Source: Streptomonospora nanhaiensis (GTDB lineage: Bacteria; Actinomycetota; Actinomycetes; Streptosporangiales; Streptosporangiaceae). Taken from it: a stretch of 64,000 nucleotides of DNA. A program made the position numbers and the translations under genes. How positions within the stretch are numbered: position 1 is the stretch's first letter; every line of letters begins with the position of its first letter. The notes beneath the pieces were generated by a model that was not told the origin of the DNA, did not search any database, and saw nothing but the letters and a program-made list of their open reading frames with translations. Shown here piece by piece: positions 1 through 8,338 of the stretch. Location of the stretch: contig NZ_JACCFO010000001.1 of NCBI RefSeq assembly GCF_013410565.1, forward strand, positions 1,798,001 through 1,862,000, given 5' to 3'.

Positions 1-681
1 GAGCCCGGGTGGGGCACCCACCGCACCGCCCGCGCCTGGGTGGAGCTGATGCGCCGCCTGGGCTACGAGACCTACGGCGCCGTGGGCAACGACGGCGGTT
101 CCATGGTCTCGCCCGAGGTCGGCCGGCTGGCGCCCGGCAACGTGGCGGGGGTCCACGTCACCCAGCTCTACGCGTTCCCCTCGGGCGACCCGGCCGAGAT
201 GGCCGACCTCAGCGAGGCCGACCAGGCCGCGCTCAAGGTGCTCCAGTGGTTCTACGAGAACAAGTTCGCGTTCAACGTGCTGCACAGCCAGCAGCCGCAG
301 ACGCTCGCGTTCGCGCTGGCCGACTCCCCCGTGGGGCTGCTCGCCTGGCAGGCCCAGCTCTTCGACGACACCCTCGACCCCGACTTCGTCGTGGCCAACG
401 TGGCGCTGTACTGGCTGACCGGGACTTCGGGCTCGGCCATGCGGTTCTACTTCGAGGACGCCCACAGCGAGGACAAGCCGACCGGGCCCACCACCGTCCC
501 CACGGCCCTGGCGATGTTCGAGGGCGACTTCGTCTCGATCCGCCGGTTCGCCGAGCGCGACCACGCCAACATCGTGCGGTGGAACTCCTACCCCGGGGGC
601 GGCCACTACGCCGCCCACGCGGTACCCGACGTGCTCGCCGGCGACATCCGCGCGTTCTTCGCGGCGCTTGCGCGCGGCTGA
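1..681 (+). CDS. Epoxide hydrolase (EphX type), C-terminal part
   Basis: The gene enters from the left edge, so only the last 226 residues are visible. They match the alpha/beta-hydrolase epoxide hydrolases that carry an N-terminal EHN domain, which would lie outside the window. The nucleophile elbow reads GNDGG, with the catalytic Asp at visible residue 31. The catalytic His sits in GGGHYAA at residue 202, followed by the usual DIRAFF ending. Such enzymes open epoxides to diols. The next gene is convergent, with two hairpin terminators between. The N-terminus and exact substrate cannot be judged. Confidence 0.85.
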   Translation, partial: EPGWGTHRTARAWVELMRRLGYETYGAVGNDGGSMVSPEVGRLAPGNVAGVHVTQLYAFPSGDPAEMADLSEADQAALKVLQWFYENKFAFNVLHSQQPQTLAFALADSPVGLLAWQAQLFDDTLDPDFVVANVALYWLTGTSGSAMRFYFEDAHSEDKPTGPTTVPTALAMFEGDFVSIRRFAERDHANIVRWNSYPGGGHYAAHAVPDVLAGDIRAFFAALARG

Positions 682-689
682 CACGCGGA

Positions 690-716
690 AGGGCCGGGCG
701 CCACGCGCCCGGCCCT
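690..716 (+). terminator. Hairpin terminator of the epoxide hydrolase
   Basis: A perfect 12-bp stem (AGGGCCGGGCGC with its complement) closes a 3-base loop, 8 bases after the stop codon. There is no T-tract, as is usual in high-GC actinomycetes. Confidence 0.75.
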
Positions 717-727
717 GCCCCCGATAC

Positions 728-760
728 GGGCGGCGCCGACCCCGGGGGCCGGCGCCGCCC
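728..760 (-). terminator. Hairpin terminator of the MFS exporter
   Basis: A perfect 11-bp stem (GGGCGGCGCCG) with an 11-base loop lies 6 bases beyond the stop codon of the leftward MFS gene. With the preceding hairpin it separates two convergent genes. Confidence 0.65.
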
Positions 761-766
761 GCGCCT

Positions 767-2074
767 CTAGGCGGCGGCCTCGGCCGCGCGGCGCCGGCGG
801 CGCTCCCCCAGGAGGGTGGCGCCGAGCGCGGCGAGGGCCACCGCCGAACCCCCGGTCATGGCCACGGCCATGGCGGGTCCGTCGTTGCCCAGCACCCCCA
901 CCACCGGGGCGATGAACGCGCCGAGCCCGAACTGCGCGGCGCCCAGCAGGGCCGCCGCCGTGCCCGCCGCCTCGCCGTGGCGCGACAGCGCCAGCGCGGG
1001 CGCGTTGGGCAGCACGAACCCCACCGCGGCCAGCACGAACCACAGCGGGACGATGAACCCGGCCATGCCGCCGACCCCGCTGTAGGCGAACGCGGTCAGC
1101 ACCGCGCCGAACGCCGTGGCCGCGACCAGCGCGTAGAGCACGATCTGGCGGGCGGTGAAGCGGTTGAGCAGCACGACGTTGAACTGCGAGGCGCCGATGA
1201 TGGCGACCGCGCCGACGCCGAAGGCGATGCCGAACTCCTGCTGGTTGAGCCCGTACTGCTCCTGCAGCACGAACGCCGAACCCGAGACGTAGGCGAACAG
1301 CGCCGACATCCCCAGCGCGGCCACCAGCGCCATCACCAGGAACTCGCGGTCGGTGAGCAGCGCGCCGTAGGTGCGCAGCACCGGCCGGATCTCGCCGGCG
1401 CGCCGCCGCTCGGGCGGCAGGGTCTCGCGCAGGGCCAGGACCGCCACGGCGAGCAGCAGCACCCCCAGCACGGCCAGCGCCGCGAAGACGGCGCGCCAGG
1501 ACCCCGCGAGCAGGACCGCGCTGCCCAGGGACGGCGCCAGGATCGGGGCGGCGCCCATGACCAGCATCAGCCGCGAGAGCACGGTGGCGGCCGAGCGGCC
1601 GGAGAACAGGTCGCGGACCACGGCCATGGCCACGACCATCGCCGCGGCGGCACCCGCGCCCTGCACGACGCGCAGCGCGCCCAGCACCGCGACGTTGGGG
1701 GCGAGCATGATCAGCAGGGACGACGCGATGTGCAGCACGGTCCCGGCGATCAGCGGGAGGCGGCGCCCCACGCTGTCCGACAGCGGGCCGACGACCAGCT
1801 GGCCCAGCCCGAGCCCGAGCAGGGTGCCGGTGAGGGTGAGCTGCACGGCCGAGGAGGAGGCACCGAGGTCCTCGCCGATGGCCGGCAGCGCCGGAAGGTA
1901 GAGGTCGATGGTGAGCGGCCCGAGGGCCACCAGGGCGCCGAGAACGAGGATGACGCGCAGCTTCTGCCAGCCGCTCGGCTCCACGGACGCACTCGCGCGC
2001 GCCGACGCGGGGCCGGAGGAGGATGTCGGTGGTGTGGGTGGGGAACCGGTGGTGGACGCGTTGGTAACCGCCAC
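767..2074 (-). CDS. Bcr/CflA-type multidrug MFS exporter
   Basis: A 435-residue membrane protein of the DHA1 (12-helix) drug:proton antiporters, Bcr/CflA subgroup. After a Ser/Pro-rich tail of about 35 residues, the first helix carries the typical motif LGPLTIDLYLPALP. MFS motif A appears as GPLSDSVGRR near residue 97. The C-terminus is Arg-rich and cytoplasmic. The start is set at a GTG because the upstream in-frame sequence does not look coding, and the next ATG (near 2214) would add about 45 unlikely residues. A GGAAAGG lies 13 bases upstream. It probably exports small hydrophobic drugs, but the substrate is unknown. Confidence 0.85.
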   Translation of the reverse strand: MAVTNASTTGSPPTPPTSSSGPASARASASVEPSGWQKLRVILVLGALVALGPLTIDLYLPALPAIGEDLGASSSAVQLTLTGTLLGLGLGQLVVGPLSDSVGRRLPLIAGTVLHIASSLLIMLAPNVAVLGALRVVQGAGAAAAMVVAMAVVRDLFSGRSAATVLSRLMLVMGAAPILAPSLGSAVLLAGSWRAVFAALAVLGVLLLAVAVLALRETLPPERRRAGEIRPVLRTYGALLTDREFLVMALVAALGMSALFAYVSGSAFVLQEQYGLNQQEFGIAFGVGAVAIIGASQFNVVLLNRFTARQIVLYALVAATAFGAVLTAFAYSGVGGMAGFIVPLWFVLAAVGFVLPNAPALALSRHGEAAGTAAALLGAAQFGLGAFIAPVVGVLGNDGPAMAVAMTGGSAVALAALGATLLGERRRRRAAEAAA

Positions 2075-2355
2075 TTCGCGAAACCGGCCTTTCCGTGTCT
2101 TCAGCAAGGGCGTGGGGGGAGTAGAGACAAGAACCTCCGGCTCCGTCCGGCGCAGGGGACGGGCGGGGACGACGGCGTGTTCAGCACGGCCGCGCGTCGA
2201 TGTGTTCCCCATTCGACGGTGTGACGCCGCCAACAGCACCCCAGCGCGATGTGACCACCCCGTGGCGCCACCGCCCGCCCCCCGGAGGCGCTGCGTCTCA
2301 CGTGGTGAACACGCTCCCCTCGGCGACTCACCGCGGGCCGCGTGCTCTCCAGGGC

Positions 2356-3813
2356 TCAGACCCCGCTGGGGTAGGTCTCCGGCTCGCGGGGCGCGGGCGG
2401 CTCGGTGCCGTGCAGGGGATGGAGCGCGGTGGTGCGGTCGACGTGGACGAACGCGTCGTAGCGCTGCCCGGCCACCGTGGGGACGTAGTTGCCCCGCGCC
2501 TCGCGCTCGGGGTGGTAGACGACGCCGATCGCCCGGTGGTCCAGCGTCTCGCCGAGCCAACCGGAGCCCCAGGCCGCCGCCTCCCCGGGCGCCGCCCCAG
2601 CCGCCTTCCCGGCTCCCTGCCCGGCCGCGTCCCCGCGGCCCTCCGCAGCCGCATCCCCCGCCACCTCGCCGCGGGACTCCCCCACCGCCTTCTCGGGGAA
2701 GACCGCGAGCGACGCCCCGCTGGGCAGCGCGCGGTGGAGCCGGTCCTCCAGGCTGCCCGCGCGGGCGGGCGGCACCTCCATCACCTCGGGGTCGCCGCCC
2801 CAGCGGCGCCCGGCCACCACGGTTCCGCTGTGGGTGCCGAACCCCACCGCCACCACGCCGTCGGCCGCGTGGCGCTCGCGCACGAGCTGGCCCAGGTTGA
2901 CCATGCCCGCCGCCGCCATGTCGGTGGCGCGCGCGTCGCCGATGTGGGTGTTGTGCGCCCACACCACGACCTTGGCGCCGGGCCCGCCGTGCTCGATCAG
3001 CCGGTCCAGCGTGGCGGCCATGTGGCGGTCGCGGATGTTCCACGCCTGCGGCCCGCCGCCCACCATCGCCCGGTAGTAGCCCTCCGCGTTGGCCACCACC
3101 TCGGCGTTCTGCACGGCGGCCAGGCGGGTGAGACCGCCGCCGCCGGAGATACCCGCGCCGGTGTCGTCGGCGGCGGCCCGCCGCTTAGTGCCGGCCAGCA
3201 GCGAGGCGACCTCCTCGGCGCAGCCCGGCGGCACCAGCGCGGTGGAGCGGGCATAGGCGCGCTCGTCGCCGGTGTAGGGCTCGAAGCAGCGGTAGGCCTC
3301 CAGTGCGGCGTCGACCTGGTCGGGGTGGTGGGCGCGCAGGTAGTCCAGGATCGCGCGCAGGGACTCCCACAGCGAGTACACGTCCAGGCCGAAGAACCCG
3401 ACGCGGTCGGCCGGCGGGCGACCGGCGTTGTGCCCGCGCAGGACCGCGAGCAGGTCGGCGACCTCCCGGTTGGCCCACATCCATCGCGGCCAGCGGGCGA
3501 ACCCGGCCAGCGCGTCGGCGGGGTCCTCGGGGGTGCGGGGGTCGTCGGTGAGGTGGCGGTGGACGTCCAGGCAGTCGGGCCAGTCGCCCTCGACCGCGAT
3601 CAGGGAGAACCCCTTCTCCCGCACCAGCCGCGCGGTGATGGCGGCGCGCCACCGGTAGAACTCCGAGGTGCCGTGGGAGGACTCCCCCAGCAGCACGAAC
3701 CGGGCGCCGCCCACCCGCTCCAGGAGCGGGTCCAGCGAGCGGGTGTCCTCCAGCGGCGTGAAGGCGTCGCGGATCGCGGTGTCACCGCCCATGGCATCCT
3801 CGTCGCCGTCCAT
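2356..3813 (-). CDS. Erythromycin esterase family protein
   Basis: A 485-residue protein of the erythromycin-esterase-like (EreA/EreB) superfamily. Family motifs are visible: GESSHGTSEF (residues 43-52), VEGDWPD (74-80) and WAHNTHIGDAR (about 278-288), which supply the His and Glu residues expected at the active site. Real macrolide esterase activity is proven for only a few members, so the substrate is open. Residues about 371-407 are an Ala/Gly/Glu-rich insertion unlike the rest. The start has GGAGGA 6 bases upstream. It may belong to the stress block to its right. Confidence 0.85.
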   Translation of the reverse strand: MDGDEDAMGGDTAIRDAFTPLEDTRSLDPLLERVGGARFVLLGESSHGTSEFYRWRAAITARLVREKGFSLIAVEGDWPDCLDVHRHLTDDPRTPEDPADALAGFARWPRWMWANREVADLLAVLRGHNAGRPPADRVGFFGLDVYSLWESLRAILDYLRAHHPDQVDAALEAYRCFEPYTGDERAYARSTALVPPGCAEEVASLLAGTKRRAAADDTGAGISGGGGLTRLAAVQNAEVVANAEGYYRAMVGGGPQAWNIRDRHMAATLDRLIEHGGPGAKVVVWAHNTHIGDARATDMAAAGMVNLGQLVRERHAADGVVAVGFGTHSGTVVAGRRWGGDPEVMEVPPARAGSLEDRLHRALPSGASLAVFPEKAVGESRGEVAGDAAAEGRGDAAGQGAGKAAGAAPGEAAAWGSGWLGETLDHRAIGVVYHPEREARGNYVPTVAGQRYDAFVHVDRTTALHPLHGTEPPAPREPETYPSGV

Positions 3814-3990
3814 GGCTTCCTCCGAACGCGCTCGTCGGTTCTCCCCGGGCCACTAACACCCGCGCCGCCCGCCCATGCGTACCGCCGCTCCGTCTTCGTC
3901 CCCGCGCCAAGCGCCCGCGTCCGCGCCCACCCCCACCCGGCACCCCGGACTCCGCGCCGACTCCGCGCCCGCACCACGGACCGCGCCGGC

Positions 3991-4833
3991 TCACCCTCGC
4001 CGCACGCGCACCACGCCGTCGCGCACCTCGGTCTCCAGCACCGGCTGCGCCGCCGTCGCCGGACCTCCCACGACCGCGCCGTCGGTCAGGCGGAACGTGC
4101 TGCCGTGCCAGGGGCAGGTGAGGCACGTGCCGTCGGTCTCCCCCTCCGACAGGGGGCCGCCCAGGTGCGTGCAGGTGTCGGCCAGGACATGCACCCGCTC
4201 ACCGCTGCGCACCACGACCAGGCCGACGTCGCCGAGGCGGGCGTGCACGGGCGTGTTCTCCTCGAAGTCGGCCGCCTGCCCGATCTCCTGCCAGTCCTCG
4301 GGCAGCCGGTCCACCGCGTAGTCGGCGTGGTTGGCGCCGCCCGCCAGGTGGTAGGCGATGTGGCCGCCCAGCATGCCGCCCGCGCCCACCGCGCCCATCC
4401 CGGCCACGGCCAGGGCCTTGCCCAGCCCGGTGCGCCCGCGCGCCCGGGCCAGCGCCGAGGCGGCGAACAGGACCGCACCGGCCCCGTTGGCCATGGCGTG
4501 CACGACGCCGGTCCGCTGGTGCCGCTCGTGCTGCTCCGACCAGTCCACGGCGCCGGCCACCGACGCCGGGACCGCCGCCGCCAGGCCCACCCCCACCAGC
4601 AGCCGCGCGGCGCGCTCGGTACCGGGGAACAGGTCCAGCACGACCGCCGAGGTCCAGGCGCCGATGGGTACCTGGACCAGGATCGGGTGGGCCGGGTGCC
4701 CCAGCGGCACGCCGTGCAGCAGGTCGCGCAGCCGTCCGGGCGGGATGCGGTCGACGAGGGGCTTGAGTCGCCCGACCACGGGGTCCAGTTCCTCGGCGGC
4801 CTCGATGCGGTGCATGGTCTTGACGATTCCCAT
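3991..4833 (-). CDS. DUF2231-Rieske (2Fe-2S) fusion protein
   Basis: A 280-residue protein with an N-terminal DUF2231 region of about four membrane segments (residues 35-160) and a C-terminal Rieske domain. The cluster ligands are CTHLGG (Cys/His near 222-224) and CPWHG (Cys/His near 240-243). The fusion is common in actinobacteria and is presumably a membrane-bound electron carrier; its partner is unknown. A SigB-like promoter ends about 10 bases before the ATG, so the message may be nearly leaderless. An ATG 18 bases downstream is the alternative start. Confidence 0.85.
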   Translation of the reverse strand: MGIVKTMHRIEAAEELDPVVGRLKPLVDRIPPGRLRDLLHGVPLGHPAHPILVQVPIGAWTSAVVLDLFPGTERAARLLVGVGLAAAVPASVAGAVDWSEQHERHQRTGVVHAMANGAGAVLFAASALARARGRTGLGKALAVAGMGAVGAGGMLGGHIAYHLAGGANHADYAVDRLPEDWQEIGQAADFEENTPVHARLGDVGLVVVRSGERVHVLADTCTHLGGPLSEGETDGTCLTCPWHGSTFRLTDGAVVGGPATAAQPVLETEVRDGVVRVRRG

Positions 4834-4843
4834 GCGGCGGTGG

Positions 4844-4867
4844 CTACCCCCCATGCGGACGGCGAAC
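4844..4867 (-). promoter_or_regulatory. SigB-type promoter candidate (leftward)
   Basis: On the minus strand GTTC, 14 bases, then GGGTAG. This fits the actinobacterial SigB-family pattern GNNT-N14/15-GGGTA. The inferred start site is close to the ATG of the Rieske gene. Confidence 0.45.
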
Positions 4868-5003
4868 CACCGCCCGCGCCCCGCCCGCAGGTCCGCCCCC
4901 GCTCCCAGGCCCACCCGCCCACACCGCCGGATCGCCCACCCGTCGCGCCCGCCCGCACCCCGCCCACCCCCATCCGCGCCCTGCCCCGCCCCGCCCTCAG
5001 CGG

Positions 5004-5028
5004 GCATGGACGCCGCCTTCGCGGGTAG
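5004..5028 (+). promoter_or_regulatory. SigB-type promoter candidate (rightward)
   Basis: GCAT, 15 bases, then GGGTAG, about 45 bases upstream of the DUF2795 gene. It is divergent to the matching element at 4844-4867. The -35 part is weakly defined. Confidence 0.4.
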
Positions 5029-5072
5029 CCCGGCCGGGTGTCCGGCCAGTCGACGCGAAGAGGAGGCCCGAC

Positions 5073-5282
5073 ATGGCACAGCCGACGTTCATCGAGGTGC
5101 AGAAGGCGCTGTCCGGCGTGGGGTACCCGTCCTCGCGCGACGACCTCGTCCAGCACGCGCGGCAGAACAAGGCCGGTGACGAGGTCGTGGACGCGCTGCG
5201 CAACCTGCCCCGGCAGAACTACGGCGGCCCGGACGAGGTCAGCCGCGACATCGCCGACGTCAGCGGGGAGTCCACCGGCTGA
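5073..5282 (+). CDS. DUF2795 small protein
   Basis: A 69-residue soluble protein of the DUF2795 family, which resembles a small helical domain. It starts with MAQPTFIEVQKALSG and contains the family pattern of a short helix followed by LVQHARQNKAGDEVVDALRN. The molecular function is unknown. Members are often found near stress and redox genes, as here. An excellent AGGAGG lies 6 bases before the ATG. It starts a rightward run with the SDR and hemerythrin genes. Confidence 0.85.
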   Translation: MAQPTFIEVQKALSGVGYPSSRDDLVQHARQNKAGDEVVDALRNLPRQNYGGPDEVSRDIADVSGESTG

Positions 5283-5428
5283 CCCGCCCGCCGGCCCGTC
5301 CGCGCGCCACCGCCCGCCCGGCGGTGGCGCACCCCGCGGGCGGAACGGCGGACGAACCCGCGGGGCGCCCGCGTCCGCCCCGCAGCAGTCGACAGCGTGA
5401 AGCCCGAAGAGCTTGGAGGGAGCCGGCC

Positions 5429-6277
5429 GTGACCAACCCGCCCGCCCAACAGCAGCCCTACCCCGGTGAGACCGGGCCCATGGACCCCCAGCCCCGCGAC
5501 GAGATGGCCAGCTACGTCGGCCGCGGCCTGCTGGAGGGCAAGACCGCGCTCATCACCGGCGGCGACTCCGGTATCGGGCGCGCGGTGTCGGTGGCCTTCG
5601 CCAAGGAGGGCGCCGACGTCGCCGTCGGCTATCTCAGCGAGGACGCCGACGCCGAGCACACCGCCGACCTGGTGCGGCGCGAGGGCCGCCGCTGCGAGCT
5701 CATCCGCGGCGACGTGGCCGACGAGGCGCACTGCACCGCGATGGTCGAGCGCACCGTGCGCGAACTCGGGACGATCGACGTCCTGGTGGCCCACGCCGCC
5801 ACGCAGGCGCCGGTGGACGACTTCGCCGAGCTGACCACCGAGCAGCTCCGCCGCACTTACGAGGTGAACGTCTTCGGCGTCTTCTGGACGCTGCGCGCGG
5901 CGGCGCCGCACCTGGCCTCCGACGCGTCGGTCATCGTCACCGGCTCGGTCAACGGCCTGCGCGGCAACAAGTCCCTCATCGACTACGCCACCAGCAAGGC
6001 GGCGGTCATGAACCTCGTGCACTCGCTGGCGCAGCACTACATGGACGACGGCATCCGGGTGAACTGCGTGGCGCCGGGGCCGGTGTGGACGCCGCTGATC
6101 CCGGCCACGCTGGAGAAGGACTCCGTCGAGGGCTTCGGCGGCCAGGCGCCCATGGGGCGCGCGGCCCAGCCCGACGAGATCGCGCCCTCCTACGTCTTCT
6201 TCGCCAGCAACAAGCTGTCGTCCTACTACACCGGGGAGGTGCTGGCGCCCACCGGCGGGGAGATCCAGGCCGGCTAG
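5429..6277 (+). CDS. SDR family oxidoreductase (YghA/GspDH-like)
   Basis: A 282-residue short-chain dehydrogenase with an N-terminal extension of about 40 residues typical of the general-stress SDRs such as YghA and YhdF. The cofactor motif TGGDSGIG follows ALI near residue 46. The usual NAG is replaced by AHAA, the catalytic Ser is in VTGSVNG, and Tyr/Lys are in DYATSKAA. The start is a GTG with GGAGGGAG 8 bases upstream. NAD(P)-dependent alcohol/carbonyl conversion is expected; the substrate is unknown. It lies 146 bases after the DUF2795 gene. Confidence 0.88.
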   Translation: MTNPPAQQQPYPGETGPMDPQPRDEMASYVGRGLLEGKTALITGGDSGIGRAVSVAFAKEGADVAVGYLSEDADAEHTADLVRREGRRCELIRGDVADEAHCTAMVERTVRELGTIDVLVAHAATQAPVDDFAELTTEQLRRTYEVNVFGVFWTLRAAAPHLASDASVIVTGSVNGLRGNKSLIDYATSKAAVMNLVHSLAQHYMDDGIRVNCVAPGPVWTPLIPATLEKDSVEGFGGQAPMGRAAQPDEIAPSYVFFASNKLSSYYTGEVLAPTGGEIQAG

Positions 6278-6373
6278 CTAGCGGGCCGCGCGCCCCGCGC
6301 AAGACGGGAGCGCGGAGGAGCAGGAGACCCTCAGACAGGCGAGAGCGGGAGACAGGCAGAAGAGGGGAGCGAC

Positions 6374-6943
6374 ATGGCAGGCACCGACGCCCGGGGCACC
6401 GACCTCATCGACGTCATCATCTCCGACCACCGCGCGGTCGAGGCGGTGTTCACCGAGCTGGAGCAAGGCGCGCCCGACCCCGAGCACCGCCGGCGGCTGG
6501 CGGACCACGTCATCACCGAACTGGTGCGGCACTCGGTCGCCGAGGAGCAGCACATGTACCCGGCGGCCCGCCGTGTGCTCGACGACGGCGACGAGATCGT
6601 CGACCACGAACTGGAGGAGCACGCCGAGGCCGAGCAGGTGATGAAGGACCTGGAGGGGTGCGCGGCGACCGACCCCCGTTTCGAGGAGCTGCTCTCCACG
6701 CTGATGTCCGACATCCGGCACCACATCAGCGACGAGGAGGAGGACCTGCTGCCCCGGCTGCGTGCGGCCTGCTCGCCCGAGGAGCTGGCGGAGCTGGGCG
6801 CCAAGGTCCTCAAGGCCAAGGAGTCGGCTCCCACGAGGCCGCACCCGCACGCGCCCGACAAGCCTCCCGCCAACCGGATCCTGGACCCGGGCGCGGGGAT
6901 GATCGACCGCATGCGCGACGCGCTGGCGGGCCGCAGCTCCTAG
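6374..6943 (+). CDS. Hemerythrin HHE domain protein
   Basis: A 189-residue cytoplasmic protein with a four-helix HHE cation-binding fold. Likely diiron ligands are His and Glu residues in ISDHRAVE, RHSVAEEQHMYP, DHELEEHAEAEQ and HHISDEEEDL. The C-terminal 45 residues are Pro/His-rich and probably disordered. Homologues bind di-iron and sense or scavenge oxygen, NO or peroxide. AGGGGAG precedes the ATG. It is the last gene of the rightward stress run; the next gene is convergent. Confidence 0.88.
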   Translation: MAGTDARGTDLIDVIISDHRAVEAVFTELEQGAPDPEHRRRLADHVITELVRHSVAEEQHMYPAARRVLDDGDEIVDHELEEHAEAEQVMKDLEGCAATDPRFEELLSTLMSDIRHHISDEEEDLLPRLRAACSPEELAELGAKVLKAKESAPTRPHPHAPDKPPANRILDPGAGMIDRMRDALAGRSS

Positions 6944-7040
6944 CGCGCCGCCCCGCACCGCCGGGCCGGTCCGGCGCACGCCGACGCGAGGGGCACACGG
7001 GCTGGAGGAGGCCCGCACACCGGCGCGGCACGGACGCGAG

Positions 7041-7102
7041 GCCCGCACACCGGCGGCGGCCGTCCCCGAGACCGCGGGTACGGCCGCCGCCGGTGTGCGG
7101 GC
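7041..7102. terminator. Long bidirectional hairpin terminator
   Basis: Perfect 23-bp arms (7041-7063 and 7080-7102) enclose a 16-base loop between two convergent genes. The left arm contains GAGGCCCGCACACCGGCG in part; that 18-mer is also present as an upstream direct copy at 7008-7025. Confidence 0.8.
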
Positions 7103-7166
7103 CCGCTCCTCTGCGCGGGCCCGCTCCTCATGCGGTGCGGGAGGCGCGGGCGCCCCCTGAAGGCTC

Positions 7167-8213
7167 TCAGCGCGCCTCGGGGCGCGGCATCTCCGCCTCC
7201 GGGCGCGGGCGCGGCACCTGGTTGAACCGCCGGCTCGCGGTGTCGTTGAGCCGGGTCAGCAGCCGCAGCACCGGCCCGGTGCGCTCGCGCGCCTGCTCGC
7301 CGGTCTCCAGCCGCCCCTCCGGGCCGCCCGGCAGCACCGCCCCGGTGGCGCGCAGCGCCGTCTGGACGAGTCCGGGGGCGACCCCCTTCGCCGCCATCGC
7401 CACCCGCGCGGCCGGGGTCAGCACGATGTAGCGCCGCCCCTGCCGCATCCCGCGCACGATGGCGCGGGCCGCGCGCTCGGCGTCCATGGACAGCACCGGC
7501 AGCCCCGACAGCAGTGCGAACCAGGCGTACTCCGCGCCGGGGCGGCCCGTGAACTCCGCGCCCATGTGCGACCCGGTGCGCATGAGGCCGGGGACCACGG
7601 TCGTGAAGCGCACGTCACCGGCGGTCTCGGCGTCCATGCCCTCGGCGAACGCCGCCTCGGCGAACTTGCCGACGGAGTAGGGCAGCAGGTGCGGCACGCT
7701 GACCTTGGCGCCGATCGAGGTGACGGTGACGACGCGGCCGGAGCGCTCGCGCAGCTCGGGCAGGAACGCGCGGGTCAGCCGGTAGGGCGCCCAGAACATC
7801 AGGTCCAGGGCCTCGGCGACGTCCTCGTCGCTCATGGTCGCGGCCGGCCCCACGCGGATGATCCCGGCGTTGTTGACCAGGATGTCCAGCGGCCCGAACT
7901 CGCCGCTGACGCGGGCGGTGAGCGCCGCGATCTCCCGTTCCACGCGCAGGTCGCAGGCCAGCCCGTGGGCGTCGATCCCGCGCCCGCGCAGGTCGTCGAC
8001 CGCGGTGTCCAGTTCGTCGCCGCTGCGGGCGCACACCAGCACCCGGCAGCCGGCGGTGCCCAGCTCGCGCGCGATGAGCAGGCCCAGTCCGCGCGATCCG
8101 CCGGTGACGAGGGCGGTGTGCCCGGTGAGGTCGGCGGGCCGGGGCAGGGCCCGCCACGCGGTCGCGGCCACCGCCGCGGTTCCGGCCGCCGCGGCGGCCA
8201 TGGTCCAGCGCAT
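7167..8213 (-). CDS. SDR family NAD(P)-dependent oxidoreductase, membrane-anchored
   Basis: A 348-residue classical short-chain dehydrogenase preceded by a hydrophobic segment (residues 4-22) that probably anchors it in the membrane. Motifs are TGGSRGLG near residue 38, NNAG, Ser in VTSIGAK and the YSVGK catalytic pair. The C-terminal extension of about 90 residues resembles the DltE/DUF4166-free SDRs common in actinomycetes. GGAGGG lies 4 bases before the ATG. Substrate unknown. Two direct repeats lie just upstream. Confidence 0.85.
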   Translation of the reverse strand: MRWTMAAAAAGTAAVAATAWRALPRPADLTGHTALVTGGSRGLGLLIARELGTAGCRVLVCARSGDELDTAVDDLRGRGIDAHGLACDLRVEREIAALTARVSGEFGPLDILVNNAGIIRVGPAATMSDEDVAEALDLMFWAPYRLTRAFLPELRERSGRVVTVTSIGAKVSVPHLLPYSVGKFAEAAFAEGMDAETAGDVRFTTVVPGLMRTGSHMGAEFTGRPGAEYAWFALLSGLPVLSMDAERAARAIVRGMRQGRRYIVLTPAARVAMAAKGVAPGLVQTALRATGAVLPGGPEGRLETGEQARERTGPVLRLLTRLNDTASRRFNQVPRPRPEAEMPRPEAR

Positions 8214-8240
8214 GTGCCCTCCACTGTGTTCGCGCTCTGG

Positions 8241-8271
8241 TCGCACTACTCGGACTGTTCGCACTACTCGG
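8241..8271 (-). repeat. Paired 13-bp direct repeats upstream of the SDR gene
   Basis: TCGCACTACTCGG occurs at 8241-8253 and again at 8259-8271, with an 18-base period, starting 28 bases upstream of the SDR start codon. Such spacing suits a regulator bound twice, but no regulator is identified. Confidence 0.4.
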
Positions 8272-8338
8272 CTCGGGCGGCGCACACCACACGGAGCCCG
8301 CGCCCGCCCGGCCGCGTCCGCCGCGCCGCCCGCCCGCG

